Origin: Elasticomyces elasticus
Lineage: Eukaryota; Ascomycota; Dothideomycetes; Mycosphaerellales; Teratosphaeriaceae
Direction: 5' to 3'
Length of the DNA stretch: 64,000 bases
NCBI GenBank assembly: GCA_035926095.1
Contig: JAVRQT010000005.1
Span: 248,001 to 312,000, forward strand
Part shown: positions 1 to 11,054 of the stretch, piece after piece
Position numbering within the stretch: position 1 is the first letter of the stretch
Layout of the letters: each line of letters opens with the position of its first letter
Program-made: the position numbers and the translations under genes
Notes under the pieces: model-generated
What the model was told of the DNA's origin: nothing
Databases searched by the model: none
Seen by the model: only the letters and a program-made list of their open reading frames with translations

Positions 1-341
1 TATACGTGTGTCTCAGCTCCTCGTTAATTTCCGCAAGAGTCGTTGGTGTCAAATACCTATACGGACTGCATCTCGTTCTGGTAAACAGTTGGGCGTAAAA
101 TGTCTCCGAACCCGTGACCGTAGGATAGCAACGCCACGCCTGTCGGGCAACGTTGGGCTATTCACAACACCAATCTCTTTCTCACTCATGCCTATTAGCG
201 CGAGCTTCCCATGAATGCTTTTATAGATTCGAATGTCCCAGTTCGTGTGAGTAGCAACAAGAGTACAAACATCTCCAAGCCTTCCAATCCAAGCTCTCGT
301 ACTCCTTGCCACACAATACCTCTTCCAATCCACCAGACGAC
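1..341. other. Intergenic / 5' flank
   Basis: No gene is supported here. It is the upstream flank of the secreted-protein gene starting at 342. The short open frames on both strands lack ATG starts, splice support or recognisable motifs. Confidence 0.5.
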
Positions 342-1229
342 ATGACACCCACCCTCGCCCTCCTGACGCTCGCCATCGCCTCCGCCTCCGCAGATATCTC
401 CCTCCAGCTCTTCAGCAGCACAGACTGCAGTGGCTCCAGCGTCCTCGATGCCCACCCGCTCCCGAACGCCGACCCTAAGGCCTCGCCCCCCAGCGGGTGC
501 CAAACAACCAACTCCTTCCAATCCTTCAAGCCCATCAGCCTCGACAGCAACTTCTTCTGCACCCTTCACCAAGACGCCGCTTGTGATAGCCAACAAATTT
601 CTGCCAACGTCGACGCCGACGACGGATCGGGCGGATTAGATGTATGCATCGGCACCGTCCCCAGCCAAAGCATCTTGTGCTTCGCCGGCCCCGTGGGTAA
701 CGTTTTCGTCGGCCAAACCCAAACAACAGTCGACTCTTTCCCCCCGGGCATCGTCGACGCGGCCATAAACGCCTCCTGCGTTGGCGGCCGCACCTGCGAC
801 CCCACGAACATCTTCAAAGCCCCCTTCCCGCACTTCAACTTGCCATCAAGCTGCGAGGAAACCATCTCCGTCGATGGGACCTTCACTTCGCAAGCGGACC
901 AAGACACGCTCCGACAAGTCCTCCTCCAGGCAGTGGGAGCAAGCATCATTAGTACCTCTACCGACACTACGGGCTCGGCCGAGGACGATCAGACCATCAT
1001 TACGATTCCGGCGTTTTTCAAGGCGACGTTGGGCGATGCTTCGAACCCGACTCGGGCGTCGTTACAGGTGACGATAGGCCTGAGCGCAGAGTGCAACAAA
1101 CCCGACGATCCATTCTCGTGCGGAGGGGATCTGATCTCTTCGATTAATGCGTTGTTGGGGGCTGTTCCTGTGGCGGGAGGTGCGGCTGTCTTGGCTTTTA
1201 CGGCGGCGTGCCAGGTGGCTACTCACTAA
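342..1229 (+). CDS. Secreted cysteine-rich protein of unknown function
   Basis: A single-exon frame of 295 aa. I chose the ATG at 342 because it puts a typical signal peptide at the N-terminus: a short hydrophobic stretch (LALLTLAIASASA) followed by a likely cleavage before DISLQ. The mature protein has about twelve cysteines, in spaced single residues, consistent with disulphides in an extracellular protein. The C-terminus has a small hydrophobic Gly/Ala/Val patch before a final cysteine. I recognise no catalytic motif or named domain. An in-frame upstream codon run to 306 exists but would bury the signal peptide. Secretion is inferred from the leader; function is unknown. An effector or cell-wall role is possible but not shown by the sequence. 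Confidence 0.8.
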   Translation: MTPTLALLTLAIASASADISLQLFSSTDCSGSSVLDAHPLPNADPKASPPSGCQTTNSFQSFKPISLDSNFFCTLHQDAACDSQQISANVDADDGSGGLDVCIGTVPSQSILCFAGPVGNVFVGQTQTTVDSFPPGIVDAAINASCVGGRTCDPTNIFKAPFPHFNLPSSCEETISVDGTFTSQADQDTLRQVLLQAVGASIISTSTDTTGSAEDDQTIITIPAFFKATLGDASNPTRASLQVTIGLSAECNKPDDPFSCGGDLISSINALLGAVPVAGGAAVLAFTAACQVATH

Positions 1230-1528
1230 TGCCATCTAGAGGTGTTTCTGGGTGTTGCTGTACATCTTCGCTCTGAGTGAGGGCTCGGACGGCTGCTGTT
1301 GTTGCGTTGTAGTATTAGACACACCCGAACAGGGCTTCCGTCGCAGTCTTCGAACATCTCCACAAACATCATCACGACAACCCTGCCATTGCCCATACTG
1401 CGTGCCTTACAGCTCTCGGGGCACCAGAAGATCGTACTGATGATTATCTTCGTTTCAGGCGGTTTCGCCTGCATCATCAGCATCCTCCGCTTTCTGGCGT
1501 TGTACGCAATTTTGAAGGCAACACATAC

Positions 1529-1800
1529 AAGCGGAATGTCACAACGGCAATCTGGATACTTGCTCGTCAGCCACTGTATTGCTGGTTAGCAGGAGTAGTA
1601 GTTTGGCATAAACAGAGGCCTCGCACCACTCCGCCAATGGCTTCGTTGCGCTCATACACAGCAACCTCGACATCTTGCAAACAATGCTCGGCATAGTGTA
1701 GGGAATCAAGTCCGCTGGGTGCCTGCGCCGAGCACACCAATACGAATTTTACGTCGAATCCCGTAAAAGTCGTCTCGAGTCTTGACAGCTGGTCTTCCGG
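1529..1800 (-). pseudogene. Relic of a Baeyer-Villiger-type FAD monooxygenase (N-terminal fragment)
   Basis: In the otherwise empty 1230-1960 gap, the minus strand keeps the start of a flavin monooxygenase. One frame reads KIRIGVLGAGT (FAD-binding GxGxxG start, about 1750-1712). It then shifts by one base into SGLDSLHYAEHCLQDVEV and VYERNEAIGGV, which is the usual continuation. A credible 53-bp intron follows (1574-1626, GTGCGA donor, TGCTAAC branch, ACAG acceptor). After it comes WLTSKYPDCRCDIP, matching the family's GGTW...RYPGCxCDIP signature. The similarity then stops near a GTATGT donor and the remaining several hundred residues are missing. I infer a truncated, frameshifted relic; a sequencing error could explain the shift but not the missing C-terminus. 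Confidence 0.6.
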
Positions 1801-1960
1801 ACGGCTCGGGTAAGCGCGCGTACCCTTGCACACCATGTACGTTGTAAGTAATGCTCCAGAAGCTACATGCCGCAGCTCTCATGCCCAAGATGCATATGCA
1901 GCAGTCTCACACAATATCGCAAAGAGATCGTACATGCAACTGTCATGTTCAACGGCCATT

Positions 1961-3935
1961 TCAAGTACCGTCGAAGTCCAGAAGATTCGGGAAGTCATTG
2001 AAGAGCTGGTCCCAATCAGCCGCCTCCCACATCGGAACATCGCCGACAAGCGTCGTCGAGTGCTGTACCGACTCTGTCGTGGGTTGGTAGGCCAAAGCCG
2101 ATTTTGAAAACTTGTCGCCCGTGGTCTGTGATCGTAGTCTTGCTTGCCTCGCCTTTGCCGCCAAACCATCAAGATGCTCCCGGATACGATCTGCCTGGCC
2201 ACCTACGACAGTAGCAGAAAATTGAGCAAGCGACGGTTCGACCACTTCCCATCCTCGGTCCGCAAGGGGTCCGTCCGTAATAAAACTTAGTGCTGCGAAA
2301 GCCATCGCCATCGCATGCCATTGCCGCCATATAACAAAGCTACCTGCATGATCGTGGCACTGTTGGGAGTAGGACAACGCGTCAATTGCGATCAAAAGTA
2401 CTTGTTCGGAGTTTATGCTTGGACCTGCCATTCTGGAGGGAGCTCTGGTTGGGCTGATGGAGTGCAGAAGACATGCTGCCACAGCACTTCTGGCCACCGC
2501 AATTGTGAAAGCCTGTAAGGGGATCTGCGGACTGCAACAAGCGAGGTACTGCGTCTCTATGTTCTCTCCAAGCTCGTGAATGATGTCTTGACGCGCTTGC
2601 CCGGCATCTGGTGGCAGGTTGTGTGCGCGTGGTGCGTCTACGGAAATTTGGTGGGTCATCGCAGTGAACGTCATCTCCGTCCAACCTTGCCGTGCATGGA
2701 TTGGTGCGGACGATCCGAACACCATGTCGGCGTCGTTGATGTTTAGTGGCCGAGGCGTGTCGTAATTGCCAGTAAGGATGAGCGCGTCCGATGCGAGGTC
2801 GACAGCCAATGTGAGGTCGAGCACACAGATAGCATACCACAGGCGGTGTCGCTGCTCTCGCATGAAATGATTCAAGATTGACGATTTGTTGTTGTGTAGG
2901 CCCAAAGCAAGCGCCGTTCGCACAGCAAGCGAGGCAAGAGTCCAGGTTCTTCGGGTCTGATCTTGGTGGCGCATCATAGCCTGCCCTTTGATTACTACGA
3001 TTACTTCTTCCGAAGTACAAATGTGGACTTACAAGGTATATAACGAGTGATTGCAGCGTAGCGATATCGTTCGATACAAGATAGTCAGCTTGCGCCAATG
3101 CCGACTCTGCCATATCCTGGTAGTGTCGTGTCACTCGAAATTTAGGCTGCCCGAAGAGCGCAGAACACTGATCATCAGCCATAGTGCTGACCGCAGCGAA
3201 ATACAATACGAATTCCAGCGATACTACGGCGTGATGTCCGGCTGCGTAATCGAGATATGATAGACCATCAATCAGATGTGCTCGGACGGATGGTGCGTGA
3301 AGCACCTTGAAGACCGAGTCCACGTTTGCAAAGTAGATGTCGCAAAGAGGAGCCACAAGATAAGTTGGTGGGCGTATGAGAGGAGCCGCAGTGCCGCAAG
3401 TCCTCCCAATCGGTTTCAGATCAGCTGGGCTGGGTGAGTCCTGACTATCCGTAGTAGTTTGGTCGATTGGCAATACATCGTCTGTCGTATCTGATGATTC
3501 AGCACTCTCCTCGAGCTGCCCTTCAAGCCTAATCAGCTCGTTCTTCAAGGATGCCCAGAAGGAGTCTCCAAGGAATTGAGATTGGGATGGAGCTAGGCGC
3601 TGGTCCGGCGGCTGTGTCGAAATGCTTGAAGCAGAATCTAGGACCTTGAACTCCTCGCGAGGCCGCGCATGGAGCTGTGCTTGCGTGAGCAAATCCTCCA
3701 GCTTCGCGACTCGGGATGCCAGATCTTCGCTGGCTCCCTTACGACCTCCACCTCGCCCCCTTGGTAGCCGCTGGTTGAGGACCGGAACACACTGACTGCC
3801 ATTGCGAGTGCACTGCTGGCACGGTAGATCGCGATCACATTTTATCTTGCGTCGCTGGCAAGCCTGACAAGACAGTCTTGTGGGATGTCTGATCACACCA
3901 CGCCTGTGCACGAACGATGCATCTACATCAGCCAT
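1961..3935 (-). CDS. Zn(II)2Cys6 fungal-specific transcription factor
   Basis: Two exons, complement(1961-2980, 3033-3935), give 640 aa. The 52-bp intron has a GTAAGT donor and a CAG acceptor and joins LVIYL to AMMRHQDQ in phase 0. Residues 23-49 form a perfect binuclear zinc cluster, C-x2-C-x6-C-x5-C-x2-C-x6-C, followed by a basic RGRGGGRKG linker and a short heptad region (RVAKLEDLL), likely the dimerisation coil. The middle carries a fungal-specific regulatory domain with the hallmark RRTWTLASLAVRTALALGLH. The protein should be a nuclear DNA-binding regulator. It is divergent from the DHA1 transporter at 4856, suggesting that transporter as a target (inference). An upstream in-frame ATG at 3965 would add ten residues. 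Confidence 0.9.
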
Positions 3936-4855
3936 AGTAGCAAACCGTGTGCGTGATATGCACATCAGCGACTGGACGGTTTTCTTAGCCTGAAGAACAG
4001 GAACATGATTTTAGTGCAAGAAAAACATGTATGACGATGTGGTTGGCGAAACGCGACCATGACACGACGCGGCCCGACCCTTTTTGACGACACTCGTTCG
4101 CCATTTACACCAGAATATTCTGTTGCAACAACATTATCTTTCTGGCCCATGGGTTTAGAGCAGGAGTCAGGTCTCGGTCTGTGAGAATCCAGTCACAGCC
4201 GACAGTGGGCCAATGTGGGGCAGGAGGACGAAAGCAGACGCTCATCGACCCCAGAAGCGCGGTCACAGCATATGGCGTACTCCATGTGCTCATGTGGACG
4301 GTCCAGCTATCTGCGAACATTTCGACGCCAGGCGGTCTGTACTGAGAATCACTGATGTTGTCTTGCGAATCAAGTCGGTCACCGCTTCGCGGACAGCTCG
4401 CTCTAATGCGCAGCGTCTCGCTCCGAAGGATACTGATCTTGCACGCCCGAGGCTGCAACCATGTGGCCCGTGAAATTAGATGAGCACTGAAGTCTGTCGA
4501 GCTGCGAGAAGTAGACTTTCGACGCACCGCAACAGGCACAGTCGATTTGAAGTGGCGCGTCACGTGTACCGGATCGGATTTTGAAACGGAATTTGATTGA
4601 TGGTCGAGACTACTGTATACGTTCCCGAACGGGTATTGTATGACGAAAGCGGTGCTATGAATGCACGAGCACCATCAAGGCAAGCCATGGCACTCGTTTC
4701 GACACGGAATTTGTTCTGTTCGCACTATTCCCGTGGTTTGATACAAGTCTCTCCCAAGACTAGTACCTCGACAGAGATCCAAATCTTTCGTCCATGCTCT
4801 CGCGACAGTGCTTCCTCCCTGCTCTTGTCACACCATCCGCTCTTGGCCTGCACTG
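3936..4855. other. Divergent intergenic region between regulator and transporter
   Basis: About 0.9 kb shared 5' region of the zinc-cluster regulator (minus) and the DHA1 transporter (plus). I see no supported gene. It holds candidate zinc-cluster half-site arrangements: a CCG-N5-CGG at about 4382-4392 and a CCCGAACGGG inverted motif near 4623-4634. Such short motifs also occur by chance. Confidence 0.4.
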
Positions 4856-6953
4856 ATGGACCTCATCCGGGACACTGCTTTTGGGCACTTAGTGCGACTG
4901 CTGACGGGAAAGAGATACCTCAAGTACGAGGAAGAAGAAAGTCCTGCCCTGTTTCGCAGCTTATACACGAGGGAAGAGACCAACCCTGAGAGTGAATCGC
5001 CTACCACCAAAGCAAACAAGGTCGGCTCTTCGTCAGGCAGCTCATCAATCGAGTTGGAAAAGGCTTCATTGGACACCAAGAAGTCTGTGCCAGTAGAGCA
5101 ACCGCCACCGACAACTCAGCTTGACCACGGCGATCTCGAAAAAGCAAAAGACGAGTTTCTCGTTGAGTGGAAACCGAACGATCCTGGTGAGTACGATCTG
5201 CTTGAAAGTAATGGGACTGACTCGTAAAAGCAAATCCGCTTAATTGGTCAACGACAAAGAAGTTCTTCGTCACTTTTCAGATATGCTTGTTGACCGTCTC
5301 AATCTACACTGGATCTTCCATCTATACCCCTGCTATCCCGAACGTAGCTGAGAGTTTTGGGGTCTCAACTGTCGCCGCCACACTGGGCTTAACGCTGTTC
5401 GTACTGGGATATGCTCTCGGACCCATGCTGTTCTCTGCGATGTCGGAAGTCCCGGTATGCTACAGATGGACGAGAAACTACTGTAAAGGAGACCTGCTGA
5501 CACTGCTCTCCAGTACATTGGCCGTGGACCAGTATATCTCGGCACACTGGCCGTCTTCGTTGCCTTGCAAGCACCAACCGCCAAGGCCAGTGGCTTTGGC
5601 ATGCTGATGGCATTCCGCTTCCTGACAGGCTTCTTCGGCTCTCCAGTTTTGGCGACAGGCGGAGCAACGTGTGCGGATATGTACTCGCCCGCCAAGCGTG
5701 CTTATGCCATCTCGATCTGGGGCGTAGCAGCTGTTTGCGGACCAGCTCTCGGGCCTGTACTTGGCGGCTATGTGACCGAGTTCGGACCGTTGGGTAGCAC
5801 GTTCAAGTCCCCGTGGCAGTGGCCGGTGAGTATGACTGTCCTTAGCTTCCGCAGTGTGCTGATATGGTGGTTTAGATATATACGCTCATGTGGCTGGGCG
5901 CCTTCTGTTTTGTCGTACTCTTCTTCTGCCTACCCGAGACCAGTGCGAGCAACATTCTCTTCCGTCGAGCTCAACGCCTCCGCCGCATTACTGGAAACGA
6001 CAAGCTCATATCGAAGCCGGAGATTGATGCGCAGCAAATGACTGGCAGGGAGATTGTGAACATGGTCCTCATACATCCATTCACACTCTCTTTCACAGAA
6101 CCTATGATACTGCTACTCAATCTGTACATCGCTCTGATTTACGGGTTGTTGTATCTGTGGTTTGAAGGTAAGCTTTCTCCTTCGGGTCTGGCAGACCATC
6201 CGCTGACATGCACTTCATAGCTTTCCCGATCGTCTTCATCGAGATACACGGCTTTACTTTGGGCCAATCTGGATTGGCCTTTCTCGGAATCTTGATAGGA
6301 GTGCTAGTCGTCATACCGCCTTTCTTCTGGTACCTACACAGATACGTAGAGCCAGCTTTCGACGAGTACGGCGAACTCCAGCCTGAGAAGCGGCTGCCTC
6401 CCTGTTTTGTTGGTGCATTCTGCATTCCTATGTACGTACGGCACGTACGCGTCCAATGTATACATACTGATAGCTATGATTATAGCTGCCTCTTCTGGTT
6501 TGGATGGTCTGCCCGATCTGACGTCCACTGGATCATGCCCATCTTGGGCAGCGCATGGTTTTCCATCGGATCGTTCTTCTTGTTCATTGCTATTCTCAAC
6601 TACCTCCCGGATGCTTACCCCAACCACATAGCCAGTGTGCTGGCTGGTAACGACTTGATGAGGAGCAGTTTTGGCGCAGCCTTCCCACTGGTATGTCAAT
6701 CTCAGTGCTACACTATGTTCGAGCCCTGCTAATACGTCCAGTTCGCCAATGCCATGTACCGCAATCTTGGTGTAGCTTGGGCCAGCTCGATGCTGGGATT
6801 CATTAGCATTGCTTTCATACCGATACCGTTTGTGCTATACAAGGTATGTATTACACCCGGCATGTGTCACTCGGATGGCTAACCCGAAGACAGTATGGGC
6901 CTGTGTTGCGCAACAAATACAGCAAGATTGCGAAGAAGGATCGGACGTATTAG
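4856..6953 (+). CDS. MFS transporter, DHA1 (12-TM drug:H+ antiporter) type
   Basis: Eight exons: 4856-5186, 5231-5454, 5514-5825, 5876-6167, 6221-6431, 6486-6690, 6742-6843, 6894-6953, giving 578 aa. All seven introns are 44-59 bp and GT-AG, and every junction restores a family-typical reading such as NPLNWSTTKKFF, MSEVPYIGRGPVY and WPIYTLMW. The N-terminus (MDLIRDTAFGHLVRLLTG) and the LTLFVLGYALGPM segment are characteristic of the DHA1 family of multidrug/polyamine exporters. The plasma membrane is expected. The segment around GFFGSPVLATGGA is the motif-C region of antiporters. It lies head-to-head with a zinc-cluster regulator. Substrate cannot be read from sequence. Confidence 0.92.
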
Positions 6954-7309
6954 ACAATAGAGCGCAATTGTACTCAGTTGGTTGGGTCTTGCGAGATTAC
7001 AAAGAATCGTGTGGTATACTCGCTGTCTCTCAGAACGTCGAGCAGAGTCTAGGGTTACCTGCATTCTAAGAAGGACAATGCCTACTGTTGGCAGCACAGA
7101 ATGCGCGACGTCACTTTCGGCACCGCGCAGCGAGTGAACGACGACAACAACGACAAGTTCGGATCATATTTGGTCAACGCAAAATGTGAAGTTGCCGATG
7201 CAGCCGGTGTGCCAGGTGAGCCTTAGCTGCACAGAGTGGATGCTAGCTTAGTATAGAATCTGGTCGTCAATATAACCGTCTGCCAACTTGGTGAACAGTG
7301 GGTTGCGTA
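6954..7309. other. Convergent intergenic region
   Basis: Shared 3' flank between the DHA1 transporter and the BTB-like gene on the opposite strand. I see no gene, repeat or RNA in it. Confidence 0.4.
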
Positions 7310-9096
7310 TCAATAAGCATACTCGCTCCGCTGCATTCCTTCACCCACCGGTCTCCCCCATAACTCATCTTCGCTTCCCAATACGTCGCCAATTGGGCCC
7401 TCTTCGCCCTCCTCGTCGTTCTCACTCTCACCCTCGTCGCTCTCGTCGGCACCGTCGAATGGCCCCTCAGCCGAGATTGCATCAATGATACTAGTCAGTC
7501 TTGATGGCTGACCGCTAGTGCTAGGGATGGCCTGCCAAGGGTAGATGTTGTTCCTGAGTTCCAGAGCACCGAGCAGGTTCCAGCTATGTGGACGATCGGT
7601 CACTCCTATAAAGTCGCCGGAACGGGTACAAGATGCTTCTGCGATACGTTGAGCCTTCAATACGATCTTTTCGAGCTCACTCTCGAGTTCTTGACTGGTG
7701 ACTGTCGGAAGCGAAAGTGATGATGGAAGACTGGTGTCCATGGCTGAAACAGAGGCGTACTTGTCGATCAGCACCACGGCATGACAGCCGCCCTCACACA
7801 CAGCCTTGATCTTATCGAAAGGCACCCCGCGACGTGTATACATGAAGTCCTGGTACCAAGGACGCCAAATATTGATAGCCTGCTTTGACACAGATCGCTC
7901 ATTATGGGACTGCCGGGCTGGGCTGTCTGGCTTCAGATATTGAAGCGCCTGCTCAGTAGAGTGCAGACGATGCCAGATCTGATGGTACGCATCCAAGACG
8001 TAGTCTGCAAGTAGGTGATCGTGTCCGAGATGGTCCACCAGCTGAGCGCGAGTCGAATGTTCGTAGCGTTTCGTCTTACAGGCAAATTTCTGTGTCGCGG
8101 CCTCCAGAGCGGCCACGAAGAAGTCCTTGCTTCTGCAGGCCGCAGCAATACGTAAGAACGTGTACGAGCACTGGGTTAGATCAAAGACACCTTGCTCGTC
8201 ACGATTCGAAAGCACGAACCGCCCAAGCTGACTGCCCATAAGGCATATATCTCCGTATTGGTGAATCCATTCGAAGACCTGTAGCAAGAATTCTGCGGAC
8301 CATGCGAAACGAGGGCCGTTGTGCGACGCAGCGAGTGTTCGATGAAGTCTCAGTGGATGCCCGCACAGCACAGAGAAACCAGTCTTATGAGCAGCGATGC
8401 ACATTCGCTTGTAGTCATCGTGGGACCACGGGTAACGACTCCATTCGACAAATTCGGGTTGATCGTGAGCTTTGATTTCGCAGGCACGAACTTTGCGGGA
8501 GAACTCGGCATAAGCAAGGGACCAGGTATTAAAACGTTCGTATTCCTTTGTTGGGGTGATCTTGAGATGCGACATCAGCAGTTTGCCATGGAGATGTGGA
8601 AGCCGAGTCAACGCACCTTGCCAACCAGCAACGTGCTGCCATCCAAATCGAGTTCAAGCTCATAAAGGTACTTTATGTTAGGACCGTACTCAGTGCTTTC
8701 AATCTCAAGCATCTTGTTGTGCTTCCAGCGGTCACCAAGACCAGCCCTGAAGAAGTGATGGCTACTCTTCAAGAGCGCGCTCGGCCGTAGCAGAGTGTCT
8801 TCTAGATCAGGAGAGAGCGAGATCGCCGTGTCAGCTCCGTCGATGTTTATGCCGCTGCGGTCGAGGGCCACAGGCACCTCCGGAACGATCGAAAGCCAGA
8901 TGAAGCGGTCATCCAAAAACGTGTGAGATGCTGCGGGGCTGTCTTGGACCAGTGCGTCTCTGTTGAGGCCCTCGAGAGGTGGCTTGACGTGACCATCGTC
9001 CATATCATCGTGGCGGCGAGGTTCGGGATCGAGGTGATGGGCAACTCCGTCTTCGCTATCGAAGGAAGGCGAGTCGTTTTGGATGGTAGTCATCAT
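7310..9096 (-). CDS. BTB/POZ-like domain protein, lineage-specific
   Basis: Two exons, complement(7310-8560, 8617-9096), give 576 aa. The 56-bp intron (GTGCGT donor, CTGATG branch, CAAG acceptor) joins STLLVGK to ITPTKEYERF in phase 0. The N-terminal third contains a weak BTB/POZ-like stretch: an acidic ligand-type strand (GADTAISLSPDLED) followed by RPSALLKSSHHFFRAGLGDRW, the usual S-x-FF core. The middle is a Trp- and His-rich helical region without a named domain. The last 60 residues are strongly acidic (ESDEGESENDEEGEEG). The ATG at 9096 was preferred; an in-frame ATG at 9216 would add 40 residues. BTB proteins often recruit Cullin-3, but no such role can be shown here. Confidence 0.7.
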
Positions 9097-9850
9097 GGAC
9101 ACCGCTGCACTCTGGTATGATGTCTGCTTTGTCAACTCAAAGGTGGTGCTGGCAAGTAGTCGCCGCTCGAGTACAGAATTGTCTTTCAAGCTGTGTTGAT
9201 GCATCAGAATTCGCAAGTGCTCATCAATAAATGCTGCCGCTGGCGTTCCGCGCTAAACATTCACTGCGGTATCAGTCACACCACCAGAGCATGTGCACGC
9301 CGTCACGAGGTGGCCAACTTCCGTGCAAACCGCTTCCATGGGTGGCCTTGTGTGTATGATCAACGCTCAAGACATGGGTAATCAGCTTCTAGTAAATCTG
9401 CAAGGAGCATACAAGGTCATGCCGGGCCTCCTCCTGCCTAGACTCTTGTCAAAATCGCCGAGTTCGCTACTATATTGACTTCTCCGTCATGCCAAGTAGT
9501 ACCTCAAGGACTTTGCTGCTGCTGCACCTGAGCCATTAACGAGACAAAGAGTATTACCGGCACCCGAGTATCTGAAATGAGGTCGGTGCGCGAACATGAT
9601 ACCATGTGAGGCTTGGCCGTACCGAAGAGTCCAGAAGCGGTACGCAAACACTCATCTTCAGACTGCTTGCCTGCCGCAACACTTCTTCACTGCGCTGCTG
9701 ACAGGTATTGCACAGATCACGGAAGCACAGCACTTAGCTTTTGTTCAACCCAGCCCCGCGACTCGTGCTGAATGTACAGGTGCCATGCTAAGCCTTGAGC
9801 TGCTTAAATGTGTCGTGAAAGGTCAAGACTTACCTAGAACAGTACACCCA
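9097..9850. other. Intergenic region
   Basis: 5' flank of the BTB-like gene and 3' flank of the mitochondrial carrier. The only long open stretch on the plus strand runs into the antisense of the carrier and has no protein-like features. Nothing else seen. Confidence 0.4.
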
Positions 9851-10822
9851 TCAACCAATCCCATCCTGCCCCTCGCCAAGGCCCTGAATCAACCCCAAAG
9901 CCCTCTCATAAGTCCACATAGTCACCGCACTCGCAGGCGCCGCCTTGATCAAACTCACGCCCAAACCTCGATACAAGCCTCGCCACCCTTCCCTCTTCAC
10001 AATCATGCCAATCGTGCCTCTCACACCTTGATAAACAGGCATCTTCGCACCGCCAAAGTACTTCCCTCGCGTCGGTCCCTGAACTTGCAATCGCTTCCTC
10101 ACAGTATCGAGCGGAAAGACAGCGGACTTGCTGAGTATACTCGCCGAGATACCAGCTAATGCGTCTCCAGAGCCGAAAGGGAGGTGGATGTCCGCGGCAA
10201 TGGGTTTGAAACCTTCGTAGAATGCGAAGAAGAGGCCCATGTTGGGTACGATTTGGGCTATACCTGCTGGCAGGCCTCGGAAGAAGCCTGCAGGACCTTC
10301 GAGACGGGTGATATCGCGGATGCTGGCGATGAGGCCGGCGTAAACTTTCTCGGTACCCTGGGCAGCGAAGCGAGTCCGCAGTAAGTCGAGTGGGTATGTG
10401 ATGGTTGTGGCTGCGGTACCTGCGACAGCGCCGGCGAGGAAGCTCTTGATAGTGCCAGGCACTTTCACGCCTTCTCTCCTTTCAACAGCCTCGAGCAGCT
10501 GGTTGGCACTGCGGTATGCAAGGAACTGAGCAGCACCATAGCTCAGATACAATCCTTCAGCAGGTACGTTGCCTTTCCAGAACCCAGTAATACCTTCATG
10601 ACGAAAGATCTCTCGCGCTAGATATAGCACGCCAGCAGGCGTTTTCCCAAGAGGAGTGGAGAGTGGATCGGCCAGAGAGTGATACTGAAGCTGTAGCCTG
10701 ATCTTGAGGACATCTAGGGGCGCGATACAGAAGCGGGAGACGAGTCCTGCGACCGCGCCGGCGCATAGGACCTGGGTTCGTGTGCCCTTGGTTCTGTCAG
10801 TAGATTGCGGGAAGAGAGACAT
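9851..10822 (-). CDS. TPC1: Mitochondrial carrier, thiamine pyrophosphate transporter (Tpc1-like)
   Basis: A 323-aa solute carrier family 25 protein with three tandem repeats, each with the PxD-x-x-[KR]-x-[RK] signature: PLDVLKIRL, PLDLLRTRF and PLDTVRKRL. The opening GAVAGLVSRFCIAPLD and the GNVPAEGLYLSYGAAQF segment match fungal Tpc1, which imports thiamine pyrophosphate across the inner mitochondrial membrane. Family length (about 310-330 aa) fits. The start is uncertain. ATG 10822 gives a continuous frame. Alternatively a five-base first exon (10839-10843) plus a 45-bp intron (10794-10838, GTAAGC to ACAG) would begin MKTKGTRTQ, closer to the short N-termini I remember for orthologs. It is divergent from the 2-oxoglutarate oxygenase gene. 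Confidence 0.88.
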   Translation of the reverse strand: MSLFPQSTDRTKGTRTQVLCAGAVAGLVSRFCIAPLDVLKIRLQLQYHSLADPLSTPLGKTPAGVLYLAREIFRHEGITGFWKGNVPAEGLYLSYGAAQFLAYRSANQLLEAVERREGVKVPGTIKSFLAGAVAGTAATTITYPLDLLRTRFAAQGTEKVYAGLIASIRDITRLEGPAGFFRGLPAGIAQIVPNMGLFFAFYEGFKPIAADIHLPFGSGDALAGISASILSKSAVFPLDTVRKRLQVQGPTRGKYFGGAKMPVYQGVRGTIGMIVKREGWRGLYRGLGVSLIKAAPASAVTMWTYERALGLIQGLGEGQDGIG

Positions 10823-11054
10823 TTAGGTGTATGCTTACTTCATCTCGGAGAGGCGGTGCAGCTGGCGACATCCATCGGCCTCCCAGGTGCGCTTGCTGCG
10901 GGTTTATACGTGCTTGCTTGAGTGGAAGAAGGGCTGACGTTGACGCGTGAAGTGTAACGAGCGGGAGTGGCCGCTAGCGTGTTATCGGCCTTGGCGAGTG
11001 ACATCGACTTCCCCTCGTCCAACCCATTCAATTGCTTTACAACAATACGCTACC
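10823..11054. promoter_or_regulatory. Short divergent promoter (carrier / 2-OG oxygenase)
   Basis: 232 bp separates the two divergent ATGs, so both promoters must sit here. The Tpc1-like product is expected in mitochondria and the oxygenase has a mitochondrial-type leader. No clear TATA box is visible. Co-regulation is inference only. Confidence 0.4.

Noticed and set aside
9596..10159. 187-codon plus-strand frame
   Set aside because: Second half is antisense to the mitochondrial carrier and the first half has no protein features.
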